Position numbers and translations under genes: made by a program. This document shows, one piece after another, positions 1 to 7,608 of a stretch of DNA of 49,102 bases; within the stretch, counting starts at the first letter, position 1, and each line of letters begins with the position of its first letter. The notes beneath the pieces were generated by a model. That model had not been told where the DNA came from and did not search any database. It was given only the letters and a program-made list of their open reading frames with translations. The stretch comes from Acidimicrobiaceae bacterium (lineage in GTDB: Bacteria > Actinomycetota > Acidimicrobiia > Acidimicrobiales > RAAP-2): positions 1 to 49,102 of the forward strand of contig PMFN01000023.1 of assembly GCA_003155135.1 (NCBI GenBank), written 5' to 3'.

Positions 1-14
1 CCGCCGAGTAGGCG

Positions 15-33
15 GTGCGGCCCCGAGCCGCAC
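15..33. repeat. Short hairpin GTGCGGC/GCCGCAC
   Basis: GTGCGGC at 15-21 and GCCGCAC at 27-33 are perfect inverted arms around a 5-base loop. A smaller hairpin (CCGCC 1-5, GGCGG 11-15) abuts it on the left. Both precede the long hairpin at 40-85. They could belong to the 3' end of a transcript entering from outside the window. No T-tract follows. Confidence 0.4.
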
Positions 34-39
34 AATGCT

Positions 40-85
40 GCAATCGAAGAGGCCGGGTCCCTCGTGGCCCGGCCTCTTCGATTGC
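40..85. terminator. 18-bp perfect hairpin upstream of glnA
   Basis: Bases 40-57 (starting GCAATCGAAG) pair perfectly with 68-85 around a 10-base loop. An uninterrupted 18-bp stem of this kind is typical of an intrinsic terminator or an RNA processing site. No run of T follows on either strand, so it would be an I-shaped terminator at best. It ends 85 bases before the glutamine synthetase start and most likely separates that gene from an upstream transcript (inference). Confidence 0.5.
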
Positions 86-170
86 CCTCGGTTACCCGCC
101 GTGGCGGGGAACTGGAAGAATGACCCCCCAACGTGGCGCCCTGCGCCTCGATGCGACAAAGGACCCCGCA

Positions 171-1505
171 ATGAGCACCCAAGAGGACTATGTCCTTCGC
201 ACCGTCGAAGAGCGCGGCATCCGCTTCATCCAGCTGTGGTTCACCGACGTCCTCGGGACCCCGAAGACCTTCAACATCACCCCGGCCGAACTCGAGAACG
301 CGCTGACCGAGGGCATGACCTTCGACGGCTCGGCCATCGACGGCTTCAGCCGGGTGCAGGAGGCTGACGTCCTGGCCCGCCCCGACGCGCGCACGTTCCA
401 GGTCCTCCCCTGGAACATGGAGGAGGCAACGGTCGCCCGGGTGGTGTGCGACGTGTTCAACCTCGACGGAACGCCCTTCGAGGGCTGCCCGCGCCACACC
501 CTGCGGCGTACCCTCGAGCGGGCGCGCGGGGCCGGCTACACCTTCTTCGCCGCCCCCGAGGTCGAGTACTTCTACTTCTCCAACTCGGACTCGTCCTCGG
601 TCCCCAAGCCCATCGACGCCGGCTCCTACTTCGACCTCACCGTCGCCGACCTGCCGAGTGACCTGCGCCGGCGCTCGGTGCTGACGCTCGAGGAGATGGG
701 CATCCCGGTCGAGCACGCCCAGCACGAGGACGCGCCCAGCCAACACGAGATCGACCTGCGCTACACCGATGCGCTCACCATGGCCGACACCTTCATGACG
801 GTCCGCCTGGTGGTGAAGGAGATGGCCCGCCAGGAGGGCGTCTACGCCAGCTTCATGCCCAAGCCGCTCGCCGGCGTCCAGGGCTCGGGTCTGCACACCC
901 ACCTCTCCTTGTGGGAGGGCGAGCGCAACGCCTTCTACGACCCCGCCGACCCCATGGGCCTCTCCACCGTGGCCCGCCAGTTCATCGCCGGGCTCTTGCA
1001 CCACGCGCGCGAGATCACCGCGGTGACGAACCAGTGGGTCAACTCCTACAAGCGCCTGGTGAGCGGCTACGAGGCGCCGATCCACATCAGCTGGGCCAAG
1101 AACAACCGCTCGGCGCTCGTGCGCGTCCCGGTCGTCAAGCACGCGAAGGTGGACTCGACGCGCATCGAGTACCGAGCCCCGGACCCGGGGTGCAACCCCT
1201 ACCTGGCCTTCGCCGTCATCCTGGCGGCGGGTCTGCGGGGCATCGAGCGCGACTACGAGCTCCCACCCGAGGCCGACGCCAACCTCTTCCAGCTCTCCGC
1301 TCACGAGCTGGCCGCCAAGGGCATCGAGCCCCTCCCCACCAGCCTGAACGACGCCGTCGACGTCATGGAGCGCTCGGAGCTGATGGCCGACACCCTCGGC
1401 GAGCACGTCTTCGAGTGGTTCATCCGCAACAAGCGGGCGGAGTGGGCCGCCTACAAGTCCGAGGTCACCCAGTTCGAGCTCGACCGCTACCTGCCGCGGC
1501 TGTGA
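171..1505 (+). CDS. glnA: Type I glutamine synthetase (GSI-alpha-like)
   Basis: The 444-residue product makes glutamine from glutamate, ammonia and ATP in the cytoplasm, as a dodecamer in this family. The N-terminal beta-grasp region carries GMTFDGSAIDGF, and the catalytic part carries APEVEYF, the ammonium-loop region and the ATP-site NRSALVRVP. I chose ATG 171 because MSTQEDYV aligns with normal GS N-termini and AAAGGA lies upstream; the frame is open further upstream but without family similarity. Length and C-terminus match the short, Bacillus-like GSI-alpha class. At the usual adenylylation loop (NLYDLP in GSI-beta) this protein has NLFQLS, so the modified tyrosine is absent and adenylyltransferase control is unlikely. 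The next gene encodes a GlnR-like regulator. Confidence 0.95.
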   Translation: MSTQEDYVLRTVEERGIRFIQLWFTDVLGTPKTFNITPAELENALTEGMTFDGSAIDGFSRVQEADVLARPDARTFQVLPWNMEEATVARVVCDVFNLDGTPFEGCPRHTLRRTLERARGAGYTFFAAPEVEYFYFSNSDSSSVPKPIDAGSYFDLTVADLPSDLRRRSVLTLEEMGIPVEHAQHEDAPSQHEIDLRYTDALTMADTFMTVRLVVKEMARQEGVYASFMPKPLAGVQGSGLHTHLSLWEGERNAFYDPADPMGLSTVARQFIAGLLHHAREITAVTNQWVNSYKRLVSGYEAPIHISWAKNNRSALVRVPVVKHAKVDSTRIEYRAPDPGCNPYLAFAVILAAGLRGIERDYELPPEADANLFQLSAHELAAKGIEPLPTSLNDAVDVMERSELMADTLGEHVFEWFIRNKRAEWAAYKSEVTQFELDRYLPRL

Positions 1506-1549
1506 GCGCCGCCTCGACGTCGGCCGCCGGCCGCTAGGACCGAACCGGC

Positions 1550-2263
1550 ATGGACCCCCTCCTCTGCTACCCCGAGAGCATCTCGCCTGACGTGCTCAGC
1601 GCGCTGCGCCTGGCCGGCTACCGCACCCACTGCGTGAGCCGGCTCGAGCAGGCTGACGCCGAGGAGCAGCGGGCGACCGCCGACGGCTGGGGCGGCGCCG
1701 TCGTCAGCGCCTCGGGCGACCTCGGGGGTGCCCTCGCCATGTGCCGCCACCTCCGCCGCAGGGAGGAGCCACTCTCGCCGCTGCTGCTCGTGGTCGAAGC
1801 CGAGCAGCTCGCCGACCTGCAGCTGCGTGACGAGCTCTTCGACGACTTCTGCGTGGCGCCGGTGGTGGCCGGCGAGCTCGTGGCCCGCCTCGAGCACCTC
1901 TTCTTCCGCTCGGGCCGGGGTCTCGCCCCCGACGTGATCGAATTCGGTCCCCTCCAGCTCAACCTCGAGACCTACCAGGCGGCGGTCGCCGGGCGCGTCC
2001 TCGACCTCACCTACATGGAGTACGAGCTGCTGCGCTTCCTCGCCGCGCACCCGACCAAGGTCTTCACCCGCGAGACGCTGCTCAGCCGGGTGTGGGGCTA
2101 TGAGTACTACGGCGGTGCCCGCACGGTCGACGTCCACGTGCGGCGCCTGCGCGCCAAGCTCGGCGAGGAGCACGCCCACCTCATCCAGACGGTTCGCTCG
2201 GTCGGCTACCGCTTCGGCCAGACCGGTTGGGTCCCCGGTCGCGGGGCGGCCCCCGAGGACTGA
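1550..2263 (+). CDS. GlnR-like OmpR-family transcriptional regulator
   Basis: The 237-residue protein has an N-terminal receiver-like domain (about 1-120) and a C-terminal winged helix (about 130-225). The C-terminal half, with VLDLTYMEYELLRFL, VWGYEYYGG and RTVDVHVRRLRAKLG, closely matches actinobacterial GlnR, the orphan nitrogen regulator. Its position 44 bases downstream of glnA supports a nitrogen role. The receiver lacks the phospho-acceptor: where GlnR has VDGRRDL this protein has VSASGDL, and no acidic pair is seen near the N-terminus. It probably works without phosphorylation (inference). No partner kinase lies beside it. A generic OmpR regulator is the alternative. Confidence 0.85.
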   Translation: MDPLLCYPESISPDVLSALRLAGYRTHCVSRLEQADAEEQRATADGWGGAVVSASGDLGGALAMCRHLRRREEPLSPLLLVVEAEQLADLQLRDELFDDFCVAPVVAGELVARLEHLFFRSGRGLAPDVIEFGPLQLNLETYQAAVAGRVLDLTYMEYELLRFLAAHPTKVFTRETLLSRVWGYEYYGGARTVDVHVRRLRAKLGEEHAHLIQTVRSVGYRFGQTGWVPGRGAAPED

Positions 2264-2272
2264 ACCGGCGGC

Positions 2273-2848
2273 TCAGATGGCCACGAAGACTCGCACCAGG
2301 AGGATCCCGCAACCAAAGAGCGCGCCCACCATGGCCTGGCCGGCCAGCGCCCAGCCGGTGAGCTTGATGCGGATGCCGGCGAAGATCTCGAGCAGGATCA
2401 GCATGGCGATGGAGGTGTAGATCCCCGCCGTGGCCGCATTGGGCACACCGGACCCGAGGAGCCAGGCCACCAGGATCACGAGGAGCGGCAGGGCGGCGCC
2501 GCGCAGGATGGCCGTCTCGTTGCCGAGGACCTTGCCCGCCCCGCGCATCGACCACTGGGTCCCGTCCGCCAGCCGGGCCCCGAGAAGGTCCGAGTAGGAG
2601 TGGGCCAGCCAGTAGAGCACGAGCACAGCCGCGCTCGACAGCTCCAAGGTGACGATGTCGTTGACGTGGGTGCCTTCGGCCGCGATGACCGCACCGACGG
2701 TGATGGTGCCATAGACGACCGCCGCGGGGCTCTCGTCGGGCTCGAGCAGCGCCACCACCCGGGTTACTGCCTTCTTCCAGCCGTGCAGCTCTTCGGTACG
2801 CACAGCGCGGCGGGCCGTCTCGCCCCCGGTCTCGGACTTGCTCGCCAT
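2273..2848 (-). CDS. Hypothetical multi-pass membrane protein
   Basis: The 191-residue protein has no family I can name. After a charged N-terminus of about 35 residues there are five hydrophobic stretches, around AAVVYGTITVGAVIAA, SSAAVLVLYWLAHSY, ALPLLVILVAWLLG, TSIAMLILLEIFAG and MVGALFGCGILLVRVFVAI. Its ATG shares one base with the RidA stop codon (TGATG), so translation is probably coupled and it is the last gene of a minus-strand operon with the mini-dehydrogenase and RidA. It runs tail to tail with the GlnR-like gene, leaving only nine bases between them. Confidence 0.8.
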   Translation of the reverse strand: MASKSETGGETARRAVRTEELHGWKKAVTRVVALLEPDESPAAVVYGTITVGAVIAAEGTHVNDIVTLELSSAAVLVLYWLAHSYSDLLGARLADGTQWSMRGAGKVLGNETAILRGAALPLLVILVAWLLGSGVPNAATAGIYTSIAMLILLEIFAGIRIKLTGWALAGQAMVGALFGCGILLVRVFVAI

Positions 2849-3213
2849 CAGCGGGGCGCGTACGCCCAGGCCTCCACCTCCGCCCGGGCGCCGAGCGGCA
2901 GGGCGGCGACGCCGACGGCCGAGCGTGTGGGGCGGTTGTCGCCGAAGGCGGCGATCCACACCTCGTTGGCGGCTGCGAAGTCATCCATGTCGACGAGGAA
3001 CAACGTGGCCTTGACCACGTGGGCGAGCGAAGCACCCTCCTCGGCGAGCACCGAGGCGAGGTTGGCGAGGGCGCGGCCCAGCTGGGCCGCCGTCCCGCCC
3101 TCGACGAGGGCCGGTGTGCCGTCGGGCCCCGGAGCCAGCCCGAGCTGGCCCGACGTGATGACCCAGTCGCCGGCCCGTCGAACCGGGGAATAGGGGCCGA
3201 CCGGTCGCGTCAT
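2848..3213 (-). CDS. RidA/YjgF/TdcF family protein
   Basis: The 121-residue protein is a normal-length RidA. Members are cytosolic trimers that deaminate reactive enamine/imine intermediates or have related hydrolytic roles. MTRPVGPYSP, SGQLGL, a central VVKATLFLVDMDDF and the final R of the family fold are visible. GGAGAGGAGTGA lies just upstream of the ATG and includes the stop of the preceding dehydrogenase gene, with two bases between the genes. The start of the next membrane-protein gene overlaps its stop. Such RidA subgroups often sit next to oxidative catabolic genes, which suits the hydroxylase-like neighbour. Confidence 0.9.
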   Translation of the reverse strand: MTRPVGPYSPVRRAGDWVITSGQLGLAPGPDGTPALVEGGTAAQLGRALANLASVLAEEGASLAHVVKATLFLVDMDDFAAANEVWIAAFGDNRPTRSAVGVAALPLGARAEVEAWAYAPR

Positions 3214-3215
3214 GC

Positions 3216-4850
3216 TCACTCCTCTCCGAGATGGGGGCGGTTGCCCGCCGCCGCCATGCTTGCAGCCGTGCGGGCCCCACGGCGAGTCGGCCACTGTGGT
3301 GCCAGGCCGTCGGCCAGCCAGGCGGCGGCGGCCGTGGCGGCGAAGACGGCGTCGGACACGTGGCGCGGCCAGCGGTCGTCGGCGGCGATGGCAACGTGGA
3401 CCTCGGGCATCTCCTTCGCCGAGAGTATGCCGAAGGAGCGGATGGTGAGGTCGAGCACCTCGCCGCGCTCGTCGACCGCGATGCCCTCGCGCCACACCCA
3501 GCCGAGGGCCTGGTGGACGGCTCCCAAGCAGTAGGAACGCAGTGTCACCGGGTCGAGGGCAGCGCCGGCGGTCACCTCGACCGACACGGCTCCGTCCGCG
3601 CCGATCGCTACGGCGGCCACCCCCCCGCCGCGCGCCGTCACCGTCACCGTCGATCCGGGGCCTCCGCCCGCGGCGCGCACGTTCAGCGCGGCGGTCGCCG
3701 CACTGGCCTCGGCCCAGCCGGCGGCGCGCAGCGCGGCGGCCACGGGTGGGCCCGCTATGTCGACGAACTCGACCGAGATGCCCGGTGCGGCCGCCGCGAC
3801 GGCGGCTTCGTAGCCGGCGAGCTCGGAGCCAGCCGTACGCGCCACGCGCAGCACCCCGGTCCCGTCCGGGCGCAGCCCGAGAGCGACGGGTGGTCGCTTG
3901 TGGCCGTGGCGCACGACGTCCTCCCTCGACCAGACCACGCGCACGGCCTCGCCATGCTCGTCGGCCAACCGGCGCGCCATACCCGGGACCGGCGAGTGCC
4001 GCTTCCCACCGAAGGCACCCCCATTGGCCAGCGGGGAGGCGGCCACGCCGCCGGGCAGGCACCAGGAGGCGTCGGGCTCCAAATAGGCCGGCTCGACCCA
4101 CGAGGTCCGCAACGTGAGATCGAACTCGCCGGGGGGTAGTGCCAAGGGGGGGCCCGGGTGCACGGTCGAGTTGCGACCCTGCACCTTGTCGGACGCGGCG
4201 CGCGCCGCTCCGAGGGTGCGCGCCAGCGCGTAACCCTCGGCGTCGGGGACCGCCACCAGCGCCTGGCCCGGTGCGGTGTCCTCAGCGAAGGCCGCCGCCC
4301 CGAGCACCACGGCGGGCGACGTGGCCTGGAATTGGGGACCCTCGAGCTGGGCGCGCCACGAGGCGAGCAGTGGGTCGCGGGGAGGACCGAGGTCAGGCGG
4401 AGCGAGCCCGAGGGCCACCATGGCGGCCTCGACGATGCTCTGCCAGCCGGTGCACCGGCACAGGTGGGCGCCGAGGGCGCCACGCACTGCGGACTCGTCG
4501 AGCGGACGGCCGCGCCCTTCGAGCGCGGCCAGGCGCACCACGATGCCCGGCGTGCAGAATCCGCACTGGCTGGCACCGGTGCCGACGAATGCCGCTGCCC
4601 ACCGGCGAGCGAGCTCGTCGTCGAGCCCTTCTGCGGTCTGGACCCGGCGTCCGGCGACACGGCGCAGCGGCGTGACACAGGACACCCGCGCCGCGCCGTC
4701 GATCAGCACCGTGCAGCAGCCGCACTGCCCCTGGGGGCTGCAGCCGTCTTTGACCGCGTGACAACCGAGGTGCTCTCGGAGCGCATCGAGGAGGTTGGCT
4801 GAGTCCTCAGGAGCCTCGACGGTGCGGCCGTCGAGCTCGAAGGCGGTCAT
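3216..4850 (-). CDS. Mini molybdenum hydroxylase: 2Fe-2S domain fused to truncated molybdopterin domain
   Basis: The 544-residue protein joins two parts of the xanthine dehydrogenase family. Residues 1-76 form a plant-type 2Fe-2S domain (C37, C43, C46, C58). Residues 90-150 form the [2Fe-2S]-binding helical domain with C96, C99, C131 and C133 (QCGFCTPG, LCRCTGW). The rest resembles a shortened molybdopterin subunit, with a LEPDAS stretch near 258-262, GGAFGGK at 277-283 and SAKEMPE around 477-483, where E480 could be the catalytic glutamate. This part is about 390 residues against roughly 750 in CoxL/XdhB-type subunits, and no FAD subunit is nearby. Substrate and electron acceptor are unknown. 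The upstream IscA-like gene could supply Fe-S clusters. It leads an operon with RidA and a membrane protein. Confidence 0.85.
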   Translation of the reverse strand: MTAFELDGRTVEAPEDSANLLDALREHLGCHAVKDGCSPQGQCGCCTVLIDGAARVSCVTPLRRVAGRRVQTAEGLDDELARRWAAAFVGTGASQCGFCTPGIVVRLAALEGRGRPLDESAVRGALGAHLCRCTGWQSIVEAAMVALGLAPPDLGPPRDPLLASWRAQLEGPQFQATSPAVVLGAAAFAEDTAPGQALVAVPDAEGYALARTLGAARAASDKVQGRNSTVHPGPPLALPPGEFDLTLRTSWVEPAYLEPDASWCLPGGVAASPLANGGAFGGKRHSPVPGMARRLADEHGEAVRVVWSREDVVRHGHKRPPVALGLRPDGTGVLRVARTAGSELAGYEAAVAAAAPGISVEFVDIAGPPVAAALRAAGWAEASAATAALNVRAAGGGPGSTVTVTARGGGVAAVAIGADGAVSVEVTAGAALDPVTLRSYCLGAVHQALGWVWREGIAVDERGEVLDLTIRSFGILSAKEMPEVHVAIAADDRWPRHVSDAVFAATAAAAWLADGLAPQWPTRRGARTAASMAAAGNRPHLGEE

Positions 4851-4897
4851 GGCTGTCGCCGATGGGCGCCCCTGCGGGGCGACCGCAGGCGGGGGGC

Positions 4898-5263
4898 TCA
4901 GCTGAAGGAGGAGCCGCAGCCGCAGGTGCGCGTGGCGTTCGGGTTCGTGATGTGGAACCCGGCGTCGCTGAGGCCGTCGCTGTAGTCGAGCGTGGCGCCC
5001 GTCAGCAGCTCGGCACTGGCCGGGTCGACCACGACGCGCACCGAGGAAAACTCGCGGATGATGTCGTCGTCAGCCACCTCGGCGTCGAAGAACATCTCGT
5101 AGCTGTAGCCCGAGCACCCGCCTGACTTGACCGCCACCCGCAACGCCAGCGCGTCACCCTCTTCCTGGGCGAGCAGTTCGGCGACCTTGGTGGCCGCGAA
5201 GTCGGTCAGGGTGACCGGGTCTGGCTTCTTGCCGATGCTGACCGAAGTCGCCAAGGTCGTCAC
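4898..5263 (-). CDS. HesB/IscA/ErpA-type iron-sulfur carrier
   Basis: The 121-residue A-type carrier receives and passes on Fe-S clusters in the cytoplasm. The three family cysteines are C50 (GGCSGYSYEM) and C114/C116 (CGCGSSF) at the C-terminus. The GTG start at 5263 is set by GAGGAGG six bases upstream and gives a normal length; the open frame further upstream has no family similarity. It lies 47 bases before the start of the Fe-S mini-dehydrogenase, so cotranscription is possible. A 9-bp inverted repeat at 5281-5306 lies in its leader or promoter. Confidence 0.93.
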   Translation of the reverse strand: MTTLATSVSIGKKPDPVTLTDFAATKVAELLAQEEGDALALRVAVKSGGCSGYSYEMFFDAEVADDDIIREFSSVRVVVDPASAELLTGATLDYSDGLSDAGFHITNPNATRTCGCGSSFS

Positions 5264-5280
5264 GGATGCCTCCTCATTGT

Positions 5281-5306
5281 TGGATCTGGCCCCTGGACCA
5301 GATCCA
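5281..5306. promoter_or_regulatory. 9-bp inverted repeat upstream of the IscA-like gene
   Basis: TGGATCTGG (5281-5289) and CCAGATCCA (5298-5306) are perfect inverted arms with an 8-base centre. The element begins 17 bases upstream of the minus-strand GTG and about 125 bases before the divergent Mrp gene. It may be an operator shared by two Fe-S genes, or an RNA hairpin in the leader. The binding factor is unknown. Confidence 0.4.
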
Positions 5307-5417
5307 GAGCGTCTCGCCTGCTGCCACGCCGCCACGGTGAGTGGCTGCTCCGGCCATGTTACCGGCGAGGGGCGCACGGTGGCGCACGGCCACCGGATGG
5401 CCGCTTCGGACGGCCGG

Positions 5418-5430
5418 TAGCATTGGATCC
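5418..5430 (+). promoter_or_regulatory. Candidate leaderless -10 element of the Mrp gene
   Basis: TAGCAT (5418-5423) fits the actinobacterial TANNNT -10 consensus and ends seven bases before the ATG at 5431, so transcription would start at or next to the start codon. No Shine-Dalgarno sequence lies in the seven-base gap. No convincing -35 is visible. Confidence 0.5.
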
Positions 5431-6672
5431 ATGGCCGGCGAACCGCTTCGACCTGGCCGCGGAGTTGTGGGCAACCCCGATGAGCCAGCAACGCTCGGCG
5501 CATCTGCCGTTGCCGAGTCCGAGCTGCGCGCCGCGCTCGAAGCGGTTGTCGACCCCGAGCTCGGGGACAACATCGTGGCCCTCGGCATGGTGCGCGACAT
5601 CGCCATCGACGCCGAGGGGAGGGTGCGAGTCGAGGTCGCCCTCACCATCGCCGCGTGCCCATTGCGTTCGCAGATCGAGCGTGACGTACGCGGGCGACTC
5701 GAGCATCTCGACGGCGTGCACGCCGTCGAGATCGTCATCGTCGCCATGGACGCCGAGGCGCGCGCCGAGGTCATGGCACGCGCCCGCTGGAAGGCGCGCG
5801 ACGACGCGCCGGCCACCGCGGTGGACCCCGACACGGTGGTGCTGGCCATCGCATCGGGGAAGGGCGGCGTCGGGAAGTCCTCGGTCACGGTGAACCTGGC
5901 AGTGGCCCTGGCCTCCCGTGGGCTGACGGTCGGTGTCCTCGACGCCGACATCTGGGGGTTCTCGGTGCCCCGGCTCCTCGGCATGGAAGGCGACATCGAA
6001 GCACGCGCCGGCAAGATGGTCCCCCTCGAACTCGCCGTCGGGTCCGGAACCCTGCGCGTACTCTCGATGGGGTTCCTGGCCGGCGAGGACCGGGCCATCA
6101 TGTGGCGCGGCCTCGTGCTCAACCGGGCCGTGCAGCAATTCTTGGAGGACGCGCACTGGGGGCGGCTCGACTACCTGCTGATCGACCTGCCGCCCGGGAC
6201 CGGCGACGTGCAGATGGGCCTCGCCCGCATGCTGCCGCGCACCCAGCTGCTGGTGGTGACCACCCCGCCCCTGGCCGCCCAGAAGGTGGCGTCGCGAGCG
6301 GCGGACATGGCTCGACGCGGCTACCTGCGGGTTGCCGGCGTCATCGAGAACATGAGCGACTTCACCTGCGAGCACGGCGCCACCTATGCGCTCTTCGGGT
6401 CGGGCGGCGGTGCGCGCCTCGCCGACGAGCTCGGCGTCCCGCTCATCGGCTCGATTCCCCTCCACCCCGACATGGCGGCCTGTGGCGACGCCGGGACACC
6501 GGTGGCGGCCGAGCCCGGGCCCCTGGCCCTGGCGTTCGAGGCACTCGCCAAGCGCATCGAGGGCGACGTGGCCCCGCGCACCGAGTCGTCGGGCTGCAGC
6601 GCCCGGCTGGTCGAGCGGGTGGAGCGCGCCGTCGCCGAGGGCCTGCTCGAGCCCACCTCTGGGTCCAGCTGA
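5431..6672 (+). CDS. mrp: Mrp/NBP35-type Fe-S cluster carrier ATPase with MIP18 domain
   Basis: The 413-residue P-loop protein takes part in Fe-S cluster delivery. Residues about 25-105 form a MIP18 (DUF59) domain (LEAVVDPELGDNIVALGMV). The NTPase follows with the deviant Walker A GKGGVGKSS, then DADIWGFSVPR and a DLPPGTGD motif. In the region where many Mrp proteins carry a CxxC, only one cysteine is seen (FTCEHGATYALFGSGG), so cluster binding may rely on other residues. I chose ATG 5431 because the MIP18 domain starts soon after it and a TANNNT element is correctly placed for a leaderless transcript. It is divergent from the IscA-like gene. Confidence 0.92.
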   Translation: MAGEPLRPGRGVVGNPDEPATLGASAVAESELRAALEAVVDPELGDNIVALGMVRDIAIDAEGRVRVEVALTIAACPLRSQIERDVRGRLEHLDGVHAVEIVIVAMDAEARAEVMARARWKARDDAPATAVDPDTVVLAIASGKGGVGKSSVTVNLAVALASRGLTVGVLDADIWGFSVPRLLGMEGDIEARAGKMVPLELAVGSGTLRVLSMGFLAGEDRAIMWRGLVLNRAVQQFLEDAHWGRLDYLLIDLPPGTGDVQMGLARMLPRTQLLVVTTPPLAAQKVASRAADMARRGYLRVAGVIENMSDFTCEHGATYALFGSGGGARLADELGVPLIGSIPLHPDMAACGDAGTPVAAEPGPLALAFEALAKRIEGDVAPRTESSGCSARLVERVERAVAEGLLEPTSGSS

Positions 6673-6703
6673 CCCCGACCCGGCCAGATCGGCGCGCCGA
6701 GGC

Positions 6704-7603
6704 TCAGCGCACCGGGCGCCAGGTGCCGCCCTCGTCGGTCCCCTCAGCGGTGATCGGCCGGTCGCACTCGGCCTCACCGGTGGCCACGAGGTGGCGCAGG
6801 TGCGCCCACAGCGATGCCCGCGCCACCGCCGTGCGCTCGGGGCCGACGTCGCCGTAGACGAGGTCCAGCAGGTCCTCGAGCGTGGCGGGCCCCGTCTCGG
6901 ACAGCACCGTTGCCACGAGCGCCTCGCGCACCCTGCGATGCGCCAGCACGGCGCGCACTGCCGCGGTCGGCTCGGCGATCACTCTGCCGTGGCCCGGCGC
7001 GATGGCACTGATCTGCTCGGAGCCGTCCACCAGGCGCTCGAGGCTGGCCAAGTAGTCGCCCATGTCCCCGTCGGGAGGCCGGATGACCACCGTCGAGCCC
7101 TCCATCACGTGGTCCCCGGTGAACAGCAGGCGGCTCGACTCGAGCAGCCAGCACAGGTGGTCCGATGCGTGGCCCGGCGTGTGGCGTGCCAGCAGGGCGT
7201 CGTCGCCCACCGCGAAGCGGCTCCCCTCCGCAGCGAGGCGGTCCGGCTCGAACCCCTCGGCCGGGCCGTAGCCGATCACCTCGGCGCCGGTCGCCGCCGC
7301 CAAGGCGGCCGCACCCGGTGCGTGGTCGGGATGGGTGTGGGTCACCACGATCCGGTCGATGGCACCGGCACCCCCGGCAGCGGCCACCAGTGCGTCGGTG
7401 TGCGCGGGGAGACCGGCAGGCCCCGGGTCGATCACCGTCACCGATCGGGCCCCCACGAGGTAGGTATTGGTGCCCGGGCCGGTCATCATCGAGGGATTCG
7501 GCGCGCTCACGCGCACGACGCCGGGCGCCAGCTCGACGGGCACCCCGGGCGCGATCGGTGGGCCCGACCCGAGGTCGGGCAGCGGGCCGGGTGGCGTGCC
7601 CAC
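6704..7603 (-). CDS. MBL-fold metallohydrolase (LACTB2/glyoxalase II-like)
   Basis: The 299-residue protein has the zinc-binding H89-x-H91-x-D93-H94 motif, followed by HTPGHASDH, FTGDHVMEG and a PGHGRV histidine, the full ligand set of the metallo-beta-lactamase fold. The C-terminal 75 residues resemble the small winged-helix tail of LACTB2-like hydrolases. Substrate is unknown: a thioester, lactone or RNA would each fit this family. The GTG start lies five bases after the Nudix stop, so the two genes are probably cotranscribed and translationally coupled. M. tuberculosis Rv3677c, an MBL protein in a comparable gene set, is the likely counterpart (recalled, not searched). Confidence 0.9.
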   Translation of the reverse strand: MGTPPGPLPDLGSGPPIAPGVPVELAPGVVRVSAPNPSMMTGPGTNTYLVGARSVTVIDPGPAGLPAHTDALVAAAGGAGAIDRIVVTHTHPDHAPGAAALAAATGAEVIGYGPAEGFEPDRLAAEGSRFAVGDDALLARHTPGHASDHLCWLLESSRLLFTGDHVMEGSTVVIRPPDGDMGDYLASLERLVDGSEQISAIAPGHGRVIAEPTAAVRAVLAHRRVREALVATVLSETGPATLEDLLDLVYGDVGPERTAVARASLWAHLRHLVATGEAECDRPITAEGTDEGGTWRPVR

Positions 7604-7608
7604 CGCGC

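Noticed and set aside
91..112. GTTAC and GGAAC near the glutamine synthetase gene as a possible GlnR box
   Set aside because: The spacing (17 bases from start to start) does not match the 11-base periodicity of known GlnR boxes, and no further half-sites are present.
5359..6777. Minus-strand reading frame of about 470 codons opposite the Mrp gene
   Set aside because: The plus strand encodes a fully recognisable Mrp ATPase; the antisense frame has no motif and reflects third-position GC.
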